Numbered from the stretch's first letter, positions 17,684 to 26,561 are shown. The stretch: DNA of 64,000 nt from Burkholderiales bacterium (GCA_024235735.1 JACKLU010000002.1:62001-126000), one strand, 5' to 3'. Numbers and translations: made by a program. The notes: generated by a model from the sequence alone, not told the origin.

Positions 17684-19087
17684 ATGCACAGTCATCATGA
17701 AAACTGGTGTAATTTTTTAGAGAATTGCAGTCAGCTTATTTCCGTTGTCAATCCGATTTTATCCAGTGGCACGATAACAAAGGTAACCGGTCTGGTTATG
17801 GAGGTAACCGGTCTTAAGCTTGCGGTCGGCAGCAGCTGCGCCGTTTTTTTAATTAACGGCAACAGTATATCAGCCGAAGTCGTTGGTTTCTCAGAGGGAC
17901 GTTTGTTTTTGATGCCGACGGGTGAAGTGTATGGACTCACGCCGGGCGCGAAAGTCCTGCCTGCAGAAGTTGCCGCGCAAGTGCCTAGAGTAGGCACCGT
18001 ACAGTATCCGAAAAGACGGCTGTCGGATCAGGCTAAGCACGTCAATGTTGGATATGGATTGTTGGGCCGGGTATTGAATGGCGCTGGAGAGCCGCTGGAT
18101 AATCTGGGGCCGGTGAAGGCGGAAAAGAATGTTCCGCTGTACAGCAGGCCCTATAATCCGCTCGAACGCATTCCGGTTTCCCAGCCGCTTGATGTCGGTG
18201 TGCGGGCAATCAATACCCTGTTGACAGTAGGCCGCGGTCAACGCATGGGTTTATTTGCGGGCAGCGGTGTCGGAAAAAGCGTGCTGATTGGTATGATGGC
18301 GCGTTACACTAGCGCCGACGTTATCGTTGTAGGCTTGATTGGCGAACGCGGGCGTGAAGTTAAGGAATTCATTGAAAACATACTCGGACATGAAGGACTT
18401 GCCCGCTCCGTGATTGTCGCGGCGCCTGCGGATACCTCGCCGCTGTTGCGGTTGCAGGGTGCGTCATACGCAACAGCGATTGCGGAATTTTTCCGTGATG
18501 AAGGAAAACATGTGCTGCTCATTATGGATTCGTTGACACGCTTTGCAATGGCGCAACGCGAGATCGCACTGGCCATTGGCGAACCACCCGCGACAAAAGG
18601 CTATCCGCCATCCGTGTTCGCCAAACTGCCGCAACTGGTTGAACGCGCGGGTAACGGTAACCGTGATAGTGGTTCGATTACTGCATTCTATACCGTACTC
18701 ACTGAAGGCGATGATCATAACGATCCGATTGCCGACAGTGCGAGAGCGATACTGGACGGACATATCGTGCTTTCACGCCGATTGGCTGAGGCTGGGCATT
18801 ATCCGGCGATTGATATCGAAGCTTCAATCAGTCGTGTCATGTCGAGTGTAGTTCCAGCCGAGCAAGTTGAAGCGGCAAGAAAATTCAAAAGCACCTTTTC
18901 ACGTTATCAACGCAGCTATGACTTAATCAGTGTTGGGGCCTATATGCCGGGTTCGGATCCGGCATTGGATCTGGCCATTCAACTCCATCCCAGACTGGAG
19001 AATTTTCTGCAGCAGGGCATGATGCAGTATGAAAGCTATGATGACAGTATCAAAAAAATATTGATGTTATTTGCGCCACCTAAATAA
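17684..19087 (+). CDS. fliI: Flagellum-specific ATPase FliI
   Basis: 467 residues. It resembles the F1-ATPase beta fold: Walker A in GLFAGSGVGKSVLIGMM, Walker B in VLLIMDSLTRFAMAQREI, and GEPPATKGYPPSVFAKLP typical of FliI/YscN. It energises type III export of flagellar subunits together with FliH and FliJ. The first 40 or so residues are variable. The start ATG 17684 follows fliH almost directly. Confidence 0.97.
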   Translation: MHSHHENWCNFLENCSQLISVVNPILSSGTITKVTGLVMEVTGLKLAVGSSCAVFLINGNSISAEVVGFSEGRLFLMPTGEVYGLTPGAKVLPAEVAAQVPRVGTVQYPKRRLSDQAKHVNVGYGLLGRVLNGAGEPLDNLGPVKAEKNVPLYSRPYNPLERIPVSQPLDVGVRAINTLLTVGRGQRMGLFAGSGVGKSVLIGMMARYTSADVIVVGLIGERGREVKEFIENILGHEGLARSVIVAAPADTSPLLRLQGASYATAIAEFFRDEGKHVLLIMDSLTRFAMAQREIALAIGEPPATKGYPPSVFAKLPQLVERAGNGNRDSGSITAFYTVLTEGDDHNDPIADSARAILDGHIVLSRRLAEAGHYPAIDIEASISRVMSSVVPAEQVEAARKFKSTFSRYQRSYDLISVGAYMPGSDPALDLAIQLHPRLENFLQQGMMQYESYDDSIKKILMLFAPPK

Positions 19088-19104
19088 TCTTACTGAATTC
19101 AAAA

Positions 19105-19560
19105 ATGCTTGAAAACAAATCCTTACAGAAGTTGATTGAATTGTCCCAGGAGCAGAGTAATGAATCCGCGAAGAAGTTGGGAAGGCTGAACGCGCAGTAT
19201 CGCGAAGCAGAACAGAAACTCAATTTATTGCTGAATTATCGGCAAAGTTACCAGCAGCAGTTACAGAATGCTTCCCGGAATGGAATGGGGCATGCGGAGT
19301 GGCGCAATTTCATGACATTCATTCATAAACTGGATGCTGCGATTATCGAGCAAAGACGTGCGGTTCAGTATGCGGAAAGTAGTCGTCTGGCGGGTTGCGA
19401 TGAATATCAATCCTGTCAGCGTAAATTAAACGCTTTCGATACGGTGTCACAACGTCATCAAAAAATACGGGCGCTCAAACAAAAAAGGATTGAGCAGAAT
19501 GAAACCGATGAATTTTCATCCAATCGTTTTGCCCGGCGGGATTTTGATCGGATGAAATGA
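19105..19560 (+). CDS. fliJ: Flagellar export protein FliJ
   Basis: 151 residues, nearly all predicted helical coiled coil rich in Gln, Glu, Arg and Lys, the expected build of FliJ. The segment NFMTFIHKLDAAI is typical. FliJ is the stalk-like chaperone that joins the FliI ring to the export gate. A MITE (copy C) was inserted exactly at its stop codon without altering the protein. Confidence 0.92.
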   Translation: MLENKSLQKLIELSQEQSNESAKKLGRLNAQYREAEQKLNLLLNYRQSYQQQLQNASRNGMGHAEWRNFMTFIHKLDAAIIEQRRAVQYAESSRLAGCDEYQSCQRKLNAFDTVSQRHQKIRALKQKRIEQNETDEFSSNRFARRDFDRMK

Positions 19561-19563
19561 ACA

Positions 19564-19704
19564 GAGACCTTTGCACGGCGTCATGAGCGGTACGAGAATA
19601 AGGCAAAAATTTGCGAAAAAGCGGAGTTTACACGGGGTAAATGAGCATTTTTCGCAAATTTTTAACGCCATTATCGTGCCGCGTAGTAACCGTGCAAAGG
19701 TTTC
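19564..19704 (+). mobile_element. Hairpin MITE, copy C (141 bp), between fliJ and fliK
   Basis: Same element and orientation as copy A. A perfect 5-bp target duplication GAACA flanks it (19559-19563 and 19705-19709); the left copy overlaps the fliJ stop. The element's RNA hairpin would lie within the fli operon transcript, 64 bp before fliK. Confidence 0.92.
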
Positions 19705-19767
19705 GAACAGCCAAACGATTGTTTGATCGCGTGCATAAAAAGACAATAATTTTATAGGATATCAATC

Positions 19768-21138
19768 ATGTTAGATCCAATTGTTTCCGTGCAGGTACAA
19801 ACACAAGCGCCTCAATCCCTAAAAGGCAATGATGGGCCAGGCAATGTCAACAAGTCTGAATCGGAAGGGTTTGATAATATTCTGGCGCGTGAAGTTGCTG
19901 AAAAGGCGTCTGCTCCAACGGAGAGTCCTGCCAAAAAAGCAACTCCGGATACGAACAGTAAGCAAACAGAATCCGTGTCTGACCCATCGGTAGAGCAACC
20001 GGATGATGCCGGTAAGGCCCGCATGACTCAGTTGACTGGTGTGGCAACAAACGCCACAGACAGTGCGATGAGTGCGGACAGCATGAATCATGCAACATCT
20101 GAATCAGCGGTGAATCAGATTCAGTTTTCCCAGGCGCTGATGCTGGAGGATAGCATTGGTACTGAAGTTATACCGCCTGCTCCGCCTATTGTATCCACGG
20201 GAAATTTCACGCCGCCTAAAATTCAATCCGGCCTGATCGATAGCATCGCGGATGCGATGCCGGATCTCGGCTCGGTTACTGCTACCATTACGCAGCCTGT
20301 CCATCCCGGTACGCAGAAAGACTTTATACAGAATTTTGCAGGGAGTGGCCCTAGTGATTTGAGACCTATAGCGCGCGCTGTAAACTTTGTCGACGATGCA
20401 GCATTACCGGCGTTTTCTTCCGGTTTTCAGAAGCACTTATTCACGCGTGCAGGAGAGGTAAATCTATCGCTGCAGGCAGGTGTTGACATGCCACAGACTT
20501 ACGATTTGTTAAGTTTGAATGATGTAACACAAGCAGTAGAAGCAGTAGAAGCCAGCCCTTTGTTGCAGACAGGTGTTGACATGCCAGAATTTCACAGTCA
20601 GTCCGCGCCTGGCGGTCTGACGCAAGCAACATCAAGCGCCGCGCTGCAAACAACTACAACAGCTGCAACAGCTGCGCCTTTTTATGTCAATCTGGACATG
20701 CAAATGGATCAACCCAAGTGGGGTAACGAGTTTTCACAAAAAATAGTCTGGCTTGCGCATCAGCAGCATCAGGTTGCCGAGCTGCGTTTGAATCCCGCGC
20801 ATCTTGGTCCTGTTGAAATCATGTTAAGTCTTTCCGGAGACAACGGCGCTCAGGCATCGGCGCAATTTGTATCTCCCCATTTGGCAGTACGCGAGGCCAT
20901 AGAAGCGGCGCTGCCGCGATTGCGCGAAATGATGGCGGAGAATGGTATCCAGCTTGGTGATGTCATGGTGGGCGCCGAATCATTTCAACGCCAGGAGCAA
21001 GGTGAGCGACAGGGGCATCAACACGCGAAAAATATAAATGGCGTGAATGGTTTTAATACACAGGATGAATTAAATCCAGGGCTGGAGCGGCAGCTGACAC
21101 TGAACAGGCATAGCGGGATTGTCAATACTTTTGCCTGA
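19768..21138 (+). CDS. fliK: Flagellar hook-length control protein FliK
   Basis: 456 residues. A long Ser/Thr/Ala/Pro-rich, poorly conserved N-terminal ruler region is followed by the conserved C-terminal domain (about 310-400) with AELRLNPAHLGPVEIMLSLS, and PRLREMMAENGIQLGDVMVG, which switches export specificity when the hook is complete. The ruler contains a repeated LQ(A/T)GVDMP unit at two places (20477 and 20571). It is last in the flagellar block; a histidine kinase gene on the other strand follows. Confidence 0.95.
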   Translation: MLDPIVSVQVQTQAPQSLKGNDGPGNVNKSESEGFDNILAREVAEKASAPTESPAKKATPDTNSKQTESVSDPSVEQPDDAGKARMTQLTGVATNATDSAMSADSMNHATSESAVNQIQFSQALMLEDSIGTEVIPPAPPIVSTGNFTPPKIQSGLIDSIADAMPDLGSVTATITQPVHPGTQKDFIQNFAGSGPSDLRPIARAVNFVDDAALPAFSSGFQKHLFTRAGEVNLSLQAGVDMPQTYDLLSLNDVTQAVEAVEASPLLQTGVDMPEFHSQSAPGGLTQATSSAALQTTTTAATAAPFYVNLDMQMDQPKWGNEFSQKIVWLAHQQHQVAELRLNPAHLGPVEIMLSLSGDNGAQASAQFVSPHLAVREAIEAALPRLREMMAENGIQLGDVMVGAESFQRQEQGERQGHQHAKNINGVNGFNTQDELNPGLERQLTLNRHSGIVNTFA

Positions 21139-21180
21139 ACCTGAAAACCTTGGTTGACACCGTTATCCGGGATGCCTTGA
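21139..21180. repeat. Degenerate copy of the end of the element at 59206-59448
   Basis: The stretch ACCTGAAAACCTTGGTTGAC followed by ACCGTTATCCGGGATG resembles the left end of the inverted-repeat element near 59206 (ACCTCAAAACCTTAATTGAC then CGTTATCCGCGATG). Only one end is visible, so it is a decayed remnant at best. Confidence 0.4.
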
Positions 21181-21219
21181 ACTTGCGTCAGCGCGGTGGA
21201 TGGCAGTCTGAGGGTGGCC

Positions 21220-22521
21220 TCATATTCCTTCCGGATGCCGCTGCGATGAGAAGGTGATGTGAAAAGTCGTGCCACGCCCGACCTGGCTTTCGACGTTGAT
21301 TTTCCAGCCGTAGTGGTTGCAGATGCGTTTGACAATCGGCAAGCCGATGCCAAGCCCTTCCACGCGTGTAGTGCCACGAAAGAAACGTTCAAACAGCAAA
21401 GGCAGGAAAGCCGGCTCTATACCCATTCCGGTATCGGTCACGGATAGATGACCGTTGCTGTAATCTACCCGGATCGATCCTTCGTCAGTATATTGAATGG
21501 CATTGCGCAGCAGATTGGTCAGCGCGGTATGCAGCGCCTGACGGTTCAACGGAATAATAATGTCCGGACTGACGTTGACAATGAATTTCAGTTTCTTGCG
21601 ATGAATTTCGGGATAGAGCGGCTCGGCGGCGTCACTGATGCATTCTGCGATGGCCACGGGTTCCATTACGCCCAGCGCCTGTTCGCGCGCCAGAAACAGC
21701 AGCGCCTGCAACTGTTCACCCATGCGGGTTGTGGCTGATTCTATCCGTTTGATACGCAAGCGCACTTTATCGGAGAGACCCGGTTCCGCATCCAGTAACT
21801 CACAGCTGGTCAGGATGGTAGTGATCGGTGTTCTCAATTCATGACTGATATTGGCGGTGAATTCCTGTTCTCTTTGCAGCATCCGGCGTATCCGGTTCTG
21901 GTAACCATCCAGTGCTGACGCCAGTTGAGCGACTTCTTCGTCCATATCGGATTTCATCAGCGGCGCGCCCTGCACATCGCCTGGAGCGAGCAGCCTGACT
22001 CTTTCGGCAAGATCGGTGACCTGTTTGACGAGCATGCCGGCCAGCATATAACCCACAACAAATGCGATGGCCGTGACGGCAATCCAGGATAACAGAATGA
22101 GCAAGCGTAATTCGCTGAGCCGCTGCGTGTGTAAAGTAATGCGGTAAGCCACAATAAACTTGATGTTATCAATGGATTTTACGAGAACATAAATGTTTTC
22201 GTAATCGTAGTAGATTCTGTGATAACCGTTATTCAAGCCGCGGTAGTAGGACGGGATCTGCAATTCATCATCGACATGCCGAACGACATAGCTTTTGAGA
22301 TGCGAACCGATCTGGGAATAAAAATCGGAATGCTTGCGATAGCGATGCACAAGATGATCCATTTCGACTTCGATCACCTGTCTGATATGTGCTTCTTCAA
22401 TATTGTCAGAGACAAGGTATAAAATGATACATAATGCGCCGACGATGACAATGCAGAAATTTGCCAGTGCGTTGGCAACACGCAGGCGCAGGCCGTGCTT
22501 AATCCTGATGCGGCTTATCAC
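21220..22521 (-). CDS. Sensor histidine kinase (QseC-like)
   Basis: 433 residues from a GTG start that overlaps the regulator gene by 23 bp. Two transmembrane helices (about 15-38 and 140-165) enclose a periplasmic domain of about 100 residues with several Tyr/His residues (SYYRGLNNGYHRIYYDYENI). HAMP, HisKA (FTANISHELRTPITTIL), N box (NLLRNAIQYTDEG), and G boxes (DTGMGIEP, GLGIGLPIVKR) follow; all catalytic boxes are present. The signal is unknown. It forms a two-component pair with the response regulator gene upstream. Confidence 0.93.
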   Translation of the reverse strand: MISRIRIKHGLRLRVANALANFCIVIVGALCIILYLVSDNIEEAHIRQVIEVEMDHLVHRYRKHSDFYSQIGSHLKSYVVRHVDDELQIPSYYRGLNNGYHRIYYDYENIYVLVKSIDNIKFIVAYRITLHTQRLSELRLLILLSWIAVTAIAFVVGYMLAGMLVKQVTDLAERVRLLAPGDVQGAPLMKSDMDEEVAQLASALDGYQNRIRRMLQREQEFTANISHELRTPITTILTSCELLDAEPGLSDKVRLRIKRIESATTRMGEQLQALLFLAREQALGVMEPVAIAECISDAAEPLYPEIHRKKLKFIVNVSPDIIIPLNRQALHTALTNLLRNAIQYTDEGSIRVDYSNGHLSVTDTGMGIEPAFLPLLFERFFRGTTRVEGLGIGLPIVKRICNHYGWKINVESQVGRGTTFHITFSSQRHPEGI

Positions 22522-23194
22522 AGGAAGTTGTCAGGCAATAGCCAATGCCGTGAACAGTTTCAATGGGGTCATAGCCGCCGACACGCGTCAAGGCGCGCCG
22601 TAGAACATGCATGTGGCTGCGCAGCGTATCGCTGGTTTCCTGTGTATTTTCCCAAGCTTCCGATTCGAGTTCCTTGCGGCTGAACACGCGTCCCGGTTCG
22701 CTCATCATCAAAGCCAGCAACCGGACACATTTGGGGGGTAATTTGACATCCTTGTTTTCAAAACGGATCGAAAAAGTCTTGGGATCGTAGAATAGATTAC
22801 CGACTTCCAGCGTACGGTTCGCGACACGCCCGGAATGGCGCTTGTGCAATGCGCTTAAACGGGCTTCAACTTCCTTGAGCGCAAAGGGTTTGACCAGATA
22901 GTCATCTGCGCCGTGCTCAAAACCGGTCAGCTTGTCTTCCAGCGTGTCTCTTGCAGTCAGCATCAGAATCGGCGTGTCTATTCTCAATTCATTTCTGAGT
23001 TTATGGCACAGGGCCAGTCCACTCATGCCGGGCAAGCCCAAGTCAAGCAAAATAGCGTCAAACTGCTGCGTGGCGGCGAGATGAAGTCCTACAGCACCGT
23101 CGGCCGCAGCATCCACGCTGTGTCCATGTGATTCGAAAAAATCATAAAGATTGGCGGCGATCGCCATATCATCTTCGATGATCAAAATATGCAC
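22499..23194 (-). CDS. OmpR-family response regulator (QseB-like)
   Basis: 231 residues. The receiver has IIEDDMAIAANL, phospho-Asp in ILLDLGLPGMSGL (about 51), a conserved threonine in LMLTARDT, and lysine in DDYLVKPFAL. The C-terminal winged-helix DNA-binding domain contains LPPKCVRLLALMMSEPGRVFS and the DTLRSHMHVLRRAL recognition helix region. It is the partner of the overlapping histidine kinase. Target genes are unknown. Confidence 0.94.
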   Translation of the reverse strand: MHILIIEDDMAIAANLYDFFESHGHSVDAAADGAVGLHLAATQQFDAILLDLGLPGMSGLALCHKLRNELRIDTPILMLTARDTLEDKLTGFEHGADDYLVKPFALKEVEARLSALHKRHSGRVANRTLEVGNLFYDPKTFSIRFENKDVKLPPKCVRLLALMMSEPGRVFSRKELESEAWENTQETSDTLRSHMHVLRRALTRVGGYDPIETVHGIGYCLTTSCDKPHQD

Positions 23195-23249
23195 GTTGTT
23201 ACCTTTTTATAGCCCCTCGATAGCCTGTATATTACTGGGGCCTGAGGGC

Positions 23250-24311
23250 TTAATGAAATTTCCGGCTCAGTGTGTGAACCGCCTCAACCAGTGCGGCGGC
23301 ATTTTCCGGGGGTGTGAACTGGGATATGCCATGCCCCAGGTTAAACACATGGCCGGAGCCATGACCGTAGCTCGACAGTATTTTTTCCGTTTCCTTCGCG
23401 ATCACTTCCGGTGGCGCAAAAAGTATGGAAGGATCGAGGTTGCCCTGCAATGCCACCTTGTCGCCGACGCGGCGGCGCGCATCGCCGATATCGATCGTCC
23501 AGTCCAGACCCACTGCATCGCAGCCGATGTCGGCAATCGCTTCCAGCCATAAACCGCCGCCTTTGGTAAATACGATACAGGGTATACGCGTATTATCCTT
23601 TTCCCGCGTGATGCCGGTAATGATTTGCCGCATGTAGCGCAGAGAGAATTCCTGATAAGCCGAATGCGACAACGCGCCGCCCCAAGTGTCAAAAATCATG
23701 ACGGCCTGAGCACCCGATGCGATTTGCGCATTCAGGTAAGCCGTGACGGCCTGGGCATTTTTATCCAGTATTTGGTGCAGCAGGTCAGGACGGCTGTAGA
23801 GCATCGTCTTGATATCGCGGAAATCGGTGCCGCCGCGTCCTTCCACCATATAACAGGCGAGCGTGAACGGGCTGCCGGAAAAACCGATCAGCGGCACGCG
23901 GTTATCCAGCGCCTTGCGGATTTCAGTCACGGCATCCATCACATAGCGCAACTCGGTATCCGGATCAGGCACCCTGAGCGCATGAATCGCTTTTTCGTCC
24001 TTCAATGGCTTGTCGAATACCGGCCCTTCGCCCTGTGCGAAACGCAGTCCAAGGCCCATGGCATCGGGAATCGTCAGGATATCGGAAAACAAAATCGCCG
24101 CATCCAGCGGAAAGCGGTCGAGCGGCTGCAAGGTTACTTCGGTAGCCAGCGCCGGGGTTTTACACAAGGTCAGAAAATCACCGGCGCGTGCGCGGGTTGC
24201 GTTGTATTCGGTCAAATAGCGCCCTGCCTGGCGCATCATCCATACGGGGGTATATTCAACGGGCTGTTTCAGCAAGGCCCGCAAAAAAGTATCATTCTTA
24301 AGTGTTGTCAT
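23250..24311 (-). CDS. hemE: Uroporphyrinogen decarboxylase HemE
   Basis: 353 residues, standard length. Signature segments are PVWMMRQAGRYLTEY near the N-terminus (substrate-binding Arg), ILFSDILTIPDAMGLGL (catalytic Asp), GFSGSPFTLACYMVEG and LGHGISQFTPPEN at the C-terminus. It converts uroporphyrinogen III to coproporphyrinogen III in haem synthesis. It is 55 bp upstream of the response regulator gene on the same strand. Confidence 0.97.
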   Translation of the reverse strand: MTTLKNDTFLRALLKQPVEYTPVWMMRQAGRYLTEYNATRARAGDFLTLCKTPALATEVTLQPLDRFPLDAAILFSDILTIPDAMGLGLRFAQGEGPVFDKPLKDEKAIHALRVPDPDTELRYVMDAVTEIRKALDNRVPLIGFSGSPFTLACYMVEGRGGTDFRDIKTMLYSRPDLLHQILDKNAQAVTAYLNAQIASGAQAVMIFDTWGGALSHSAYQEFSLRYMRQIITGITREKDNTRIPCIVFTKGGGLWLEAIADIGCDAVGLDWTIDIGDARRRVGDKVALQGNLDPSILFAPPEVIAKETEKILSSYGHGSGHVFNLGHGISQFTPPENAAALVEAVHTLSRKFH

Positions 24312-24478
24312 CAGGTATTGGTCATTGGTATTGATTGTTAGCGTCCTGTCGTTGTTAGGACGAGTGGCCGGGTCAAAAAGGCGTCATAGCCGGGCGCGGC
24401 GCAAGGCCGTTATATTACCAGCGAATGGTCACGCCGTATATTGGCAATTTTGCAACCGGCTGCAGGTGATTGATCTGG

Positions 24479-24811
24479 TGTGGACATTACCACCCGGTGA
24501 TGCGGATTTCAGTACACGGTGGCGTTTGATCAAAAGCACATTTTCGCGGGTGCTACCCAAAACCGAATACCGTTCCGAGACCTTTGCGCGGCATATGGCA
24601 GCGGCGTTATTGGGACATTGGATACGTGATGATCGTGATTACCGGTATCATGTGGATTACGTGCATGTCAATCCGTTAAAGCATGGTTATGTCAGGCGTG
24701 CAGCAGATTGGCCGTATTCCACATTGCATCGTTATGTCGCCAAAGGCATTTATTCCATGGGTTGGTGTGGTGATGCTGATGCGACGGTGGATGGCGCTTC
24801 GTTTATCCACC
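24479..24811 (+). pseudogene. Degenerate REP-associated tyrosine transposase (RAYT) copy
   Basis: From 24479 the DNA is close to the intact RAYT gene at 26031 (starting at its V-W-T-L-P-P-G-D-A-D-F segment), but the first 60 residues including the HMH metal motif are missing. About 28 bases corresponding to the segment before I-W-Q-R-R are replaced by 15 bases GAGACCTTTGCGCGG, matching the MITE end at 14 of 15 positions, and a single base is lost just after. The tyrosine region (YHVDYVHVNPLKHGYVRRAADWPYST, quoted in parts) remains. It cannot encode an active enzyme. Confidence 0.8.
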
Positions 24812-24903
24812 CTGCCTTGCTAATCGGTATTCCGTGGGTTCACATTAGCAGGTACAAATCGCTGAATTCTATCCAGTGTATCCTGCAAGGAATTCCGGAC
24901 GAT

Positions 24904-24945
24904 AGCCATATTACGCGAAGGTAATCAGGCATGCGTGGTACACGG
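24904..24945. repeat. REP-like palindrome (degenerate)
   Basis: ATTAC-GCGAAG-GTAAT followed by CAGGCATGCGTGGTACACGGTA. It closely matches the REP copy at 27579 and its downstream tail, with loss of the outer stem. Confidence 0.55.
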
Positions 24946-24989
24946 TACCCAGTTCCTGACGCTGAGTTTCGAGTTGTTCAAGACGTTGT

Positions 24990-25295
24990 TCACGTCTTGC
25001 CTGTTTCACCGAGTAACGCCTTTACATCGCGGCTTTGGTGTATGACACGGGAAATAACGATAAAGTCTTTTTCCTGCCTGTAAAAAATAACGTGGCTGAC
25101 ATATTCAAAGCGGAAATATCCTTCTCTGATACTGTCACAGCGACGACCCAGAAGAGGGTTTTCGGCAAGTAAACCGAATTTTTTATCCAGATCGTTTAAA
25201 TAATTCCGGCGTTGATCTTTGCCCCATTTGCGTTGCGTGTAACGGCCAATCTTGCGTATATCGTCCCGCGCTTCTTTTGAAACCTTAAAGCGCAT
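24990..25295 (-). CDS. parE: ParE/RelE-superfamily toxin
   Basis: 101 residues. Typical ParE pattern: VSKEARDDIRKIGRYTQRKWG at the N-terminus (quoted: SKEARDDIRKIGRYT), NPLLGRRCDSIREGYFRF in the middle and a C-terminal VSHVIFYRQEKDFIVISRVIHQSRD, in which the last segment is the characteristic end of ParE (I-x-R-V-I-H-x-x-x-D). ParE toxins poison DNA gyrase. The ATG (25295) overlaps the antitoxin stop codon by one base, which is typical of coupled pairs. Confidence 0.9.
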   Translation of the reverse strand: MRFKVSKEARDDIRKIGRYTQRKWGKDQRRNYLNDLDKKFGLLAENPLLGRRCDSIREGYFRFEYVSHVIFYRQEKDFIVISRVIHQSRDVKALLGETGKT

Positions 25296-25534
25296 TATTC
25301 TTCACTATCAAGCTCACGCTGTATGGCCTCAATGTTGTAGTCCTCGGCAATACCGCTTTCCTCACCTTTGATAAGGGCAGCGCGTAGTGCCTCCAGTCTG
25401 GTTTCCTCCTGTTCCAGAAGTCTGAGTCCTGCGCGCACGACATCACTTGCTGAAGCATAGCGCCCCGCCTTGACCCGTTCATCAACGAAAGTCTCAAAAT
25501 GATCGCCAAGCGAAACACTGGTATTTTTGGCCAT
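25295..25534 (-). CDS. parD: ParD-family antitoxin
   Basis: 79 residues. MAKNTSVSLGDHFETFVDE and GRYASASDVVRAGLRLLE are the ribbon-helix-helix DNA-binding part of ParD/CC2985-type antitoxins. The acidic C-terminal part is expected to wrap the toxin. It presumably represses its own operon. The full MITE copy D lies 78 bp upstream of its start, near or upstream of the promoter. Confidence 0.92.
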   Translation of the reverse strand: MAKNTSVSLGDHFETFVDERVKAGRYASASDVVRAGLRLLEQEETRLEALRAALIKGEESGIAEDYNIEAIQRELDSEE

Positions 25535-25611
25535 TTTCTAACCTTTCCAAAATATTGTCTTTCTTATAATTTACCAAAGATTGGTATACATGCCAAGGAA
25601 ATAATCTAAGA

Positions 25612-25751
25612 GAGACCTTCGCACGGTTACTACGCGGCACGATAATGGCGTTAAAAATTTGTGAAAAATGCTCATTTACCCTGCGTAAACTCCGCTTTTC
25701 ACAAATTTTTGCCTTATTCTCGCACCGCTCATGACACCGTGCAAAGGTCTC
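25612..25751 (-). mobile_element. Hairpin MITE, copy D (140 bp)
   Basis: Opposite orientation to copies A and C. Flanks are CTAAG on the left (25606-25610) and CTAAG across the right boundary (25751-25755), a 4-5 bp duplication depending on where the end is drawn. Its first 23 bases equal the fragment at 706-728. Confidence 0.9.
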
Positions 25752-25913
25752 TAAGCGGGATAATTGGCGCGGCAATCTATCCGGGGTTACGCTTGCGCTC
25801 AGTGTCGCCAATATTGAGGTGCCCAGATTTGAATGAAGGGGGTGGCGTTTTTATGCGTGAGGTTGCGGGGAATGTGGCAATGCCCCGGAATGCGGGTGCG
25901 CCGGGAAAAAGCG

Positions 25914-25996
25914 GTAGGTCAGGTTGAGTTGCGCGTAACCCGATATTGTGGTGTAACATGAAAGCCCGATTACGCAAGGCTAATCGGGCCTACGCG
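25914..25996. repeat. REP pair (BIME-like) upstream of the RAYT gene
   Basis: Two stem-loops in tandem: GGTTGAGTTGCGCGTAACCC, then GCCCGATTACG...CTAATCGGGC, joined by about 24 bases. The same two palindromes in the same order and orientation lie just downstream of the transposase gene. Confidence 0.8.
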
Positions 25997-26030
25997 GTGT
26001 AGTGATCGTATATGATCTGACTGAAAAAAT

Positions 26031-26561
26031 ATGGCTGATTATCGACGTGCTTTCATGCCGGGAGGCACCTGGTTTTTTACGGTGAATTTGTTGCGGCGGC
26101 GGCATAATGATTTGCTTGTTCGCGAAATTGGTTTGTTGCGTGAAACAGTGAGGCGAGTGCGCGCGCGTTATCCGTTTCGAATCGACGCGTGGGTGGTTTT
26201 GCCGGAGCATATGCATTGCGTGTGGACGTTGCCGCCCGGTGATGCGGATTTCAGTACACGGTGGCGTTTGATCAAAAGTACATTTTCTCGGGCATTACCC
26301 AAAACCGAGTACCGTTCCAATGTCCGCAAAATGGCCGGGGAGCGTGGTATATGGCAGCGGCGTTATTGGGAACATTTGATACGTGATGATCGTGATTACC
26401 GGCATCATGTGGATTACGTGCATGTCAATCCGTTCAAGCATGGTTATGTCAGGCGTGTGGCGGATTGGCCGTATTCCACATTTCATCATTATGTCGCGAA
26501 AGGTGTTTACCCCATGGATTGGTGTGGTGATGCCGATGCGACAGTGAATGGTGATGCGTGA
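26031..26561 (+). CDS. REP-associated tyrosine transposase (RAYT, Y1/HUH family)
   Basis: 176 residues, intact. The N-terminus (YRRAFMPGGTWFFTVNLLRR) is typical of RAYTs. The HUH metal-binding pair is in LPEHMHCVWTLP and the candidate catalytic tyrosine in VDYVHVNPFKHGYV, with GIWQRRYWEHLIRD between. RAYTs are single-domain relatives of IS200/IS605 transposases that nick REP stem-loops. The gene is bracketed by matching REP pairs (25914-25996 and 26591-26670), the standard REPtron arrangement, and a broken paralogue lies 1.5 kb upstream. Confidence 0.93.
   Translation: MADYRRAFMPGGTWFFTVNLLRRRHNDLLVREIGLLRETVRRVRARYPFRIDAWVVLPEHMHCVWTLPPGDADFSTRWRLIKSTFSRALPKTEYRSNVRKMAGERGIWQRRYWEHLIRDDRDYRHHVDYVHVNPFKHGYVRRVADWPYSTFHHYVAKGVYPMDWCGDADATVNGDA

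Larger units (their letters stand above)
25535..26030. other. Non-coding accessory stretch with MITE copy D and REP pair
   Basis: About 500 bp without a supported gene between parD and the RAYT gene. It holds MITE copy D, a spacer of unknown origin (25752-25913) and a REP pair directly before the transposase. Confidence 0.6.

Noticed and set aside
24325..24924. A 199-residue intact protein upstream of parE
   Set aside because: Only the middle matches a transposase; the 5' part is unrelated sequence and key residues are missing, so it is a pseudogene.
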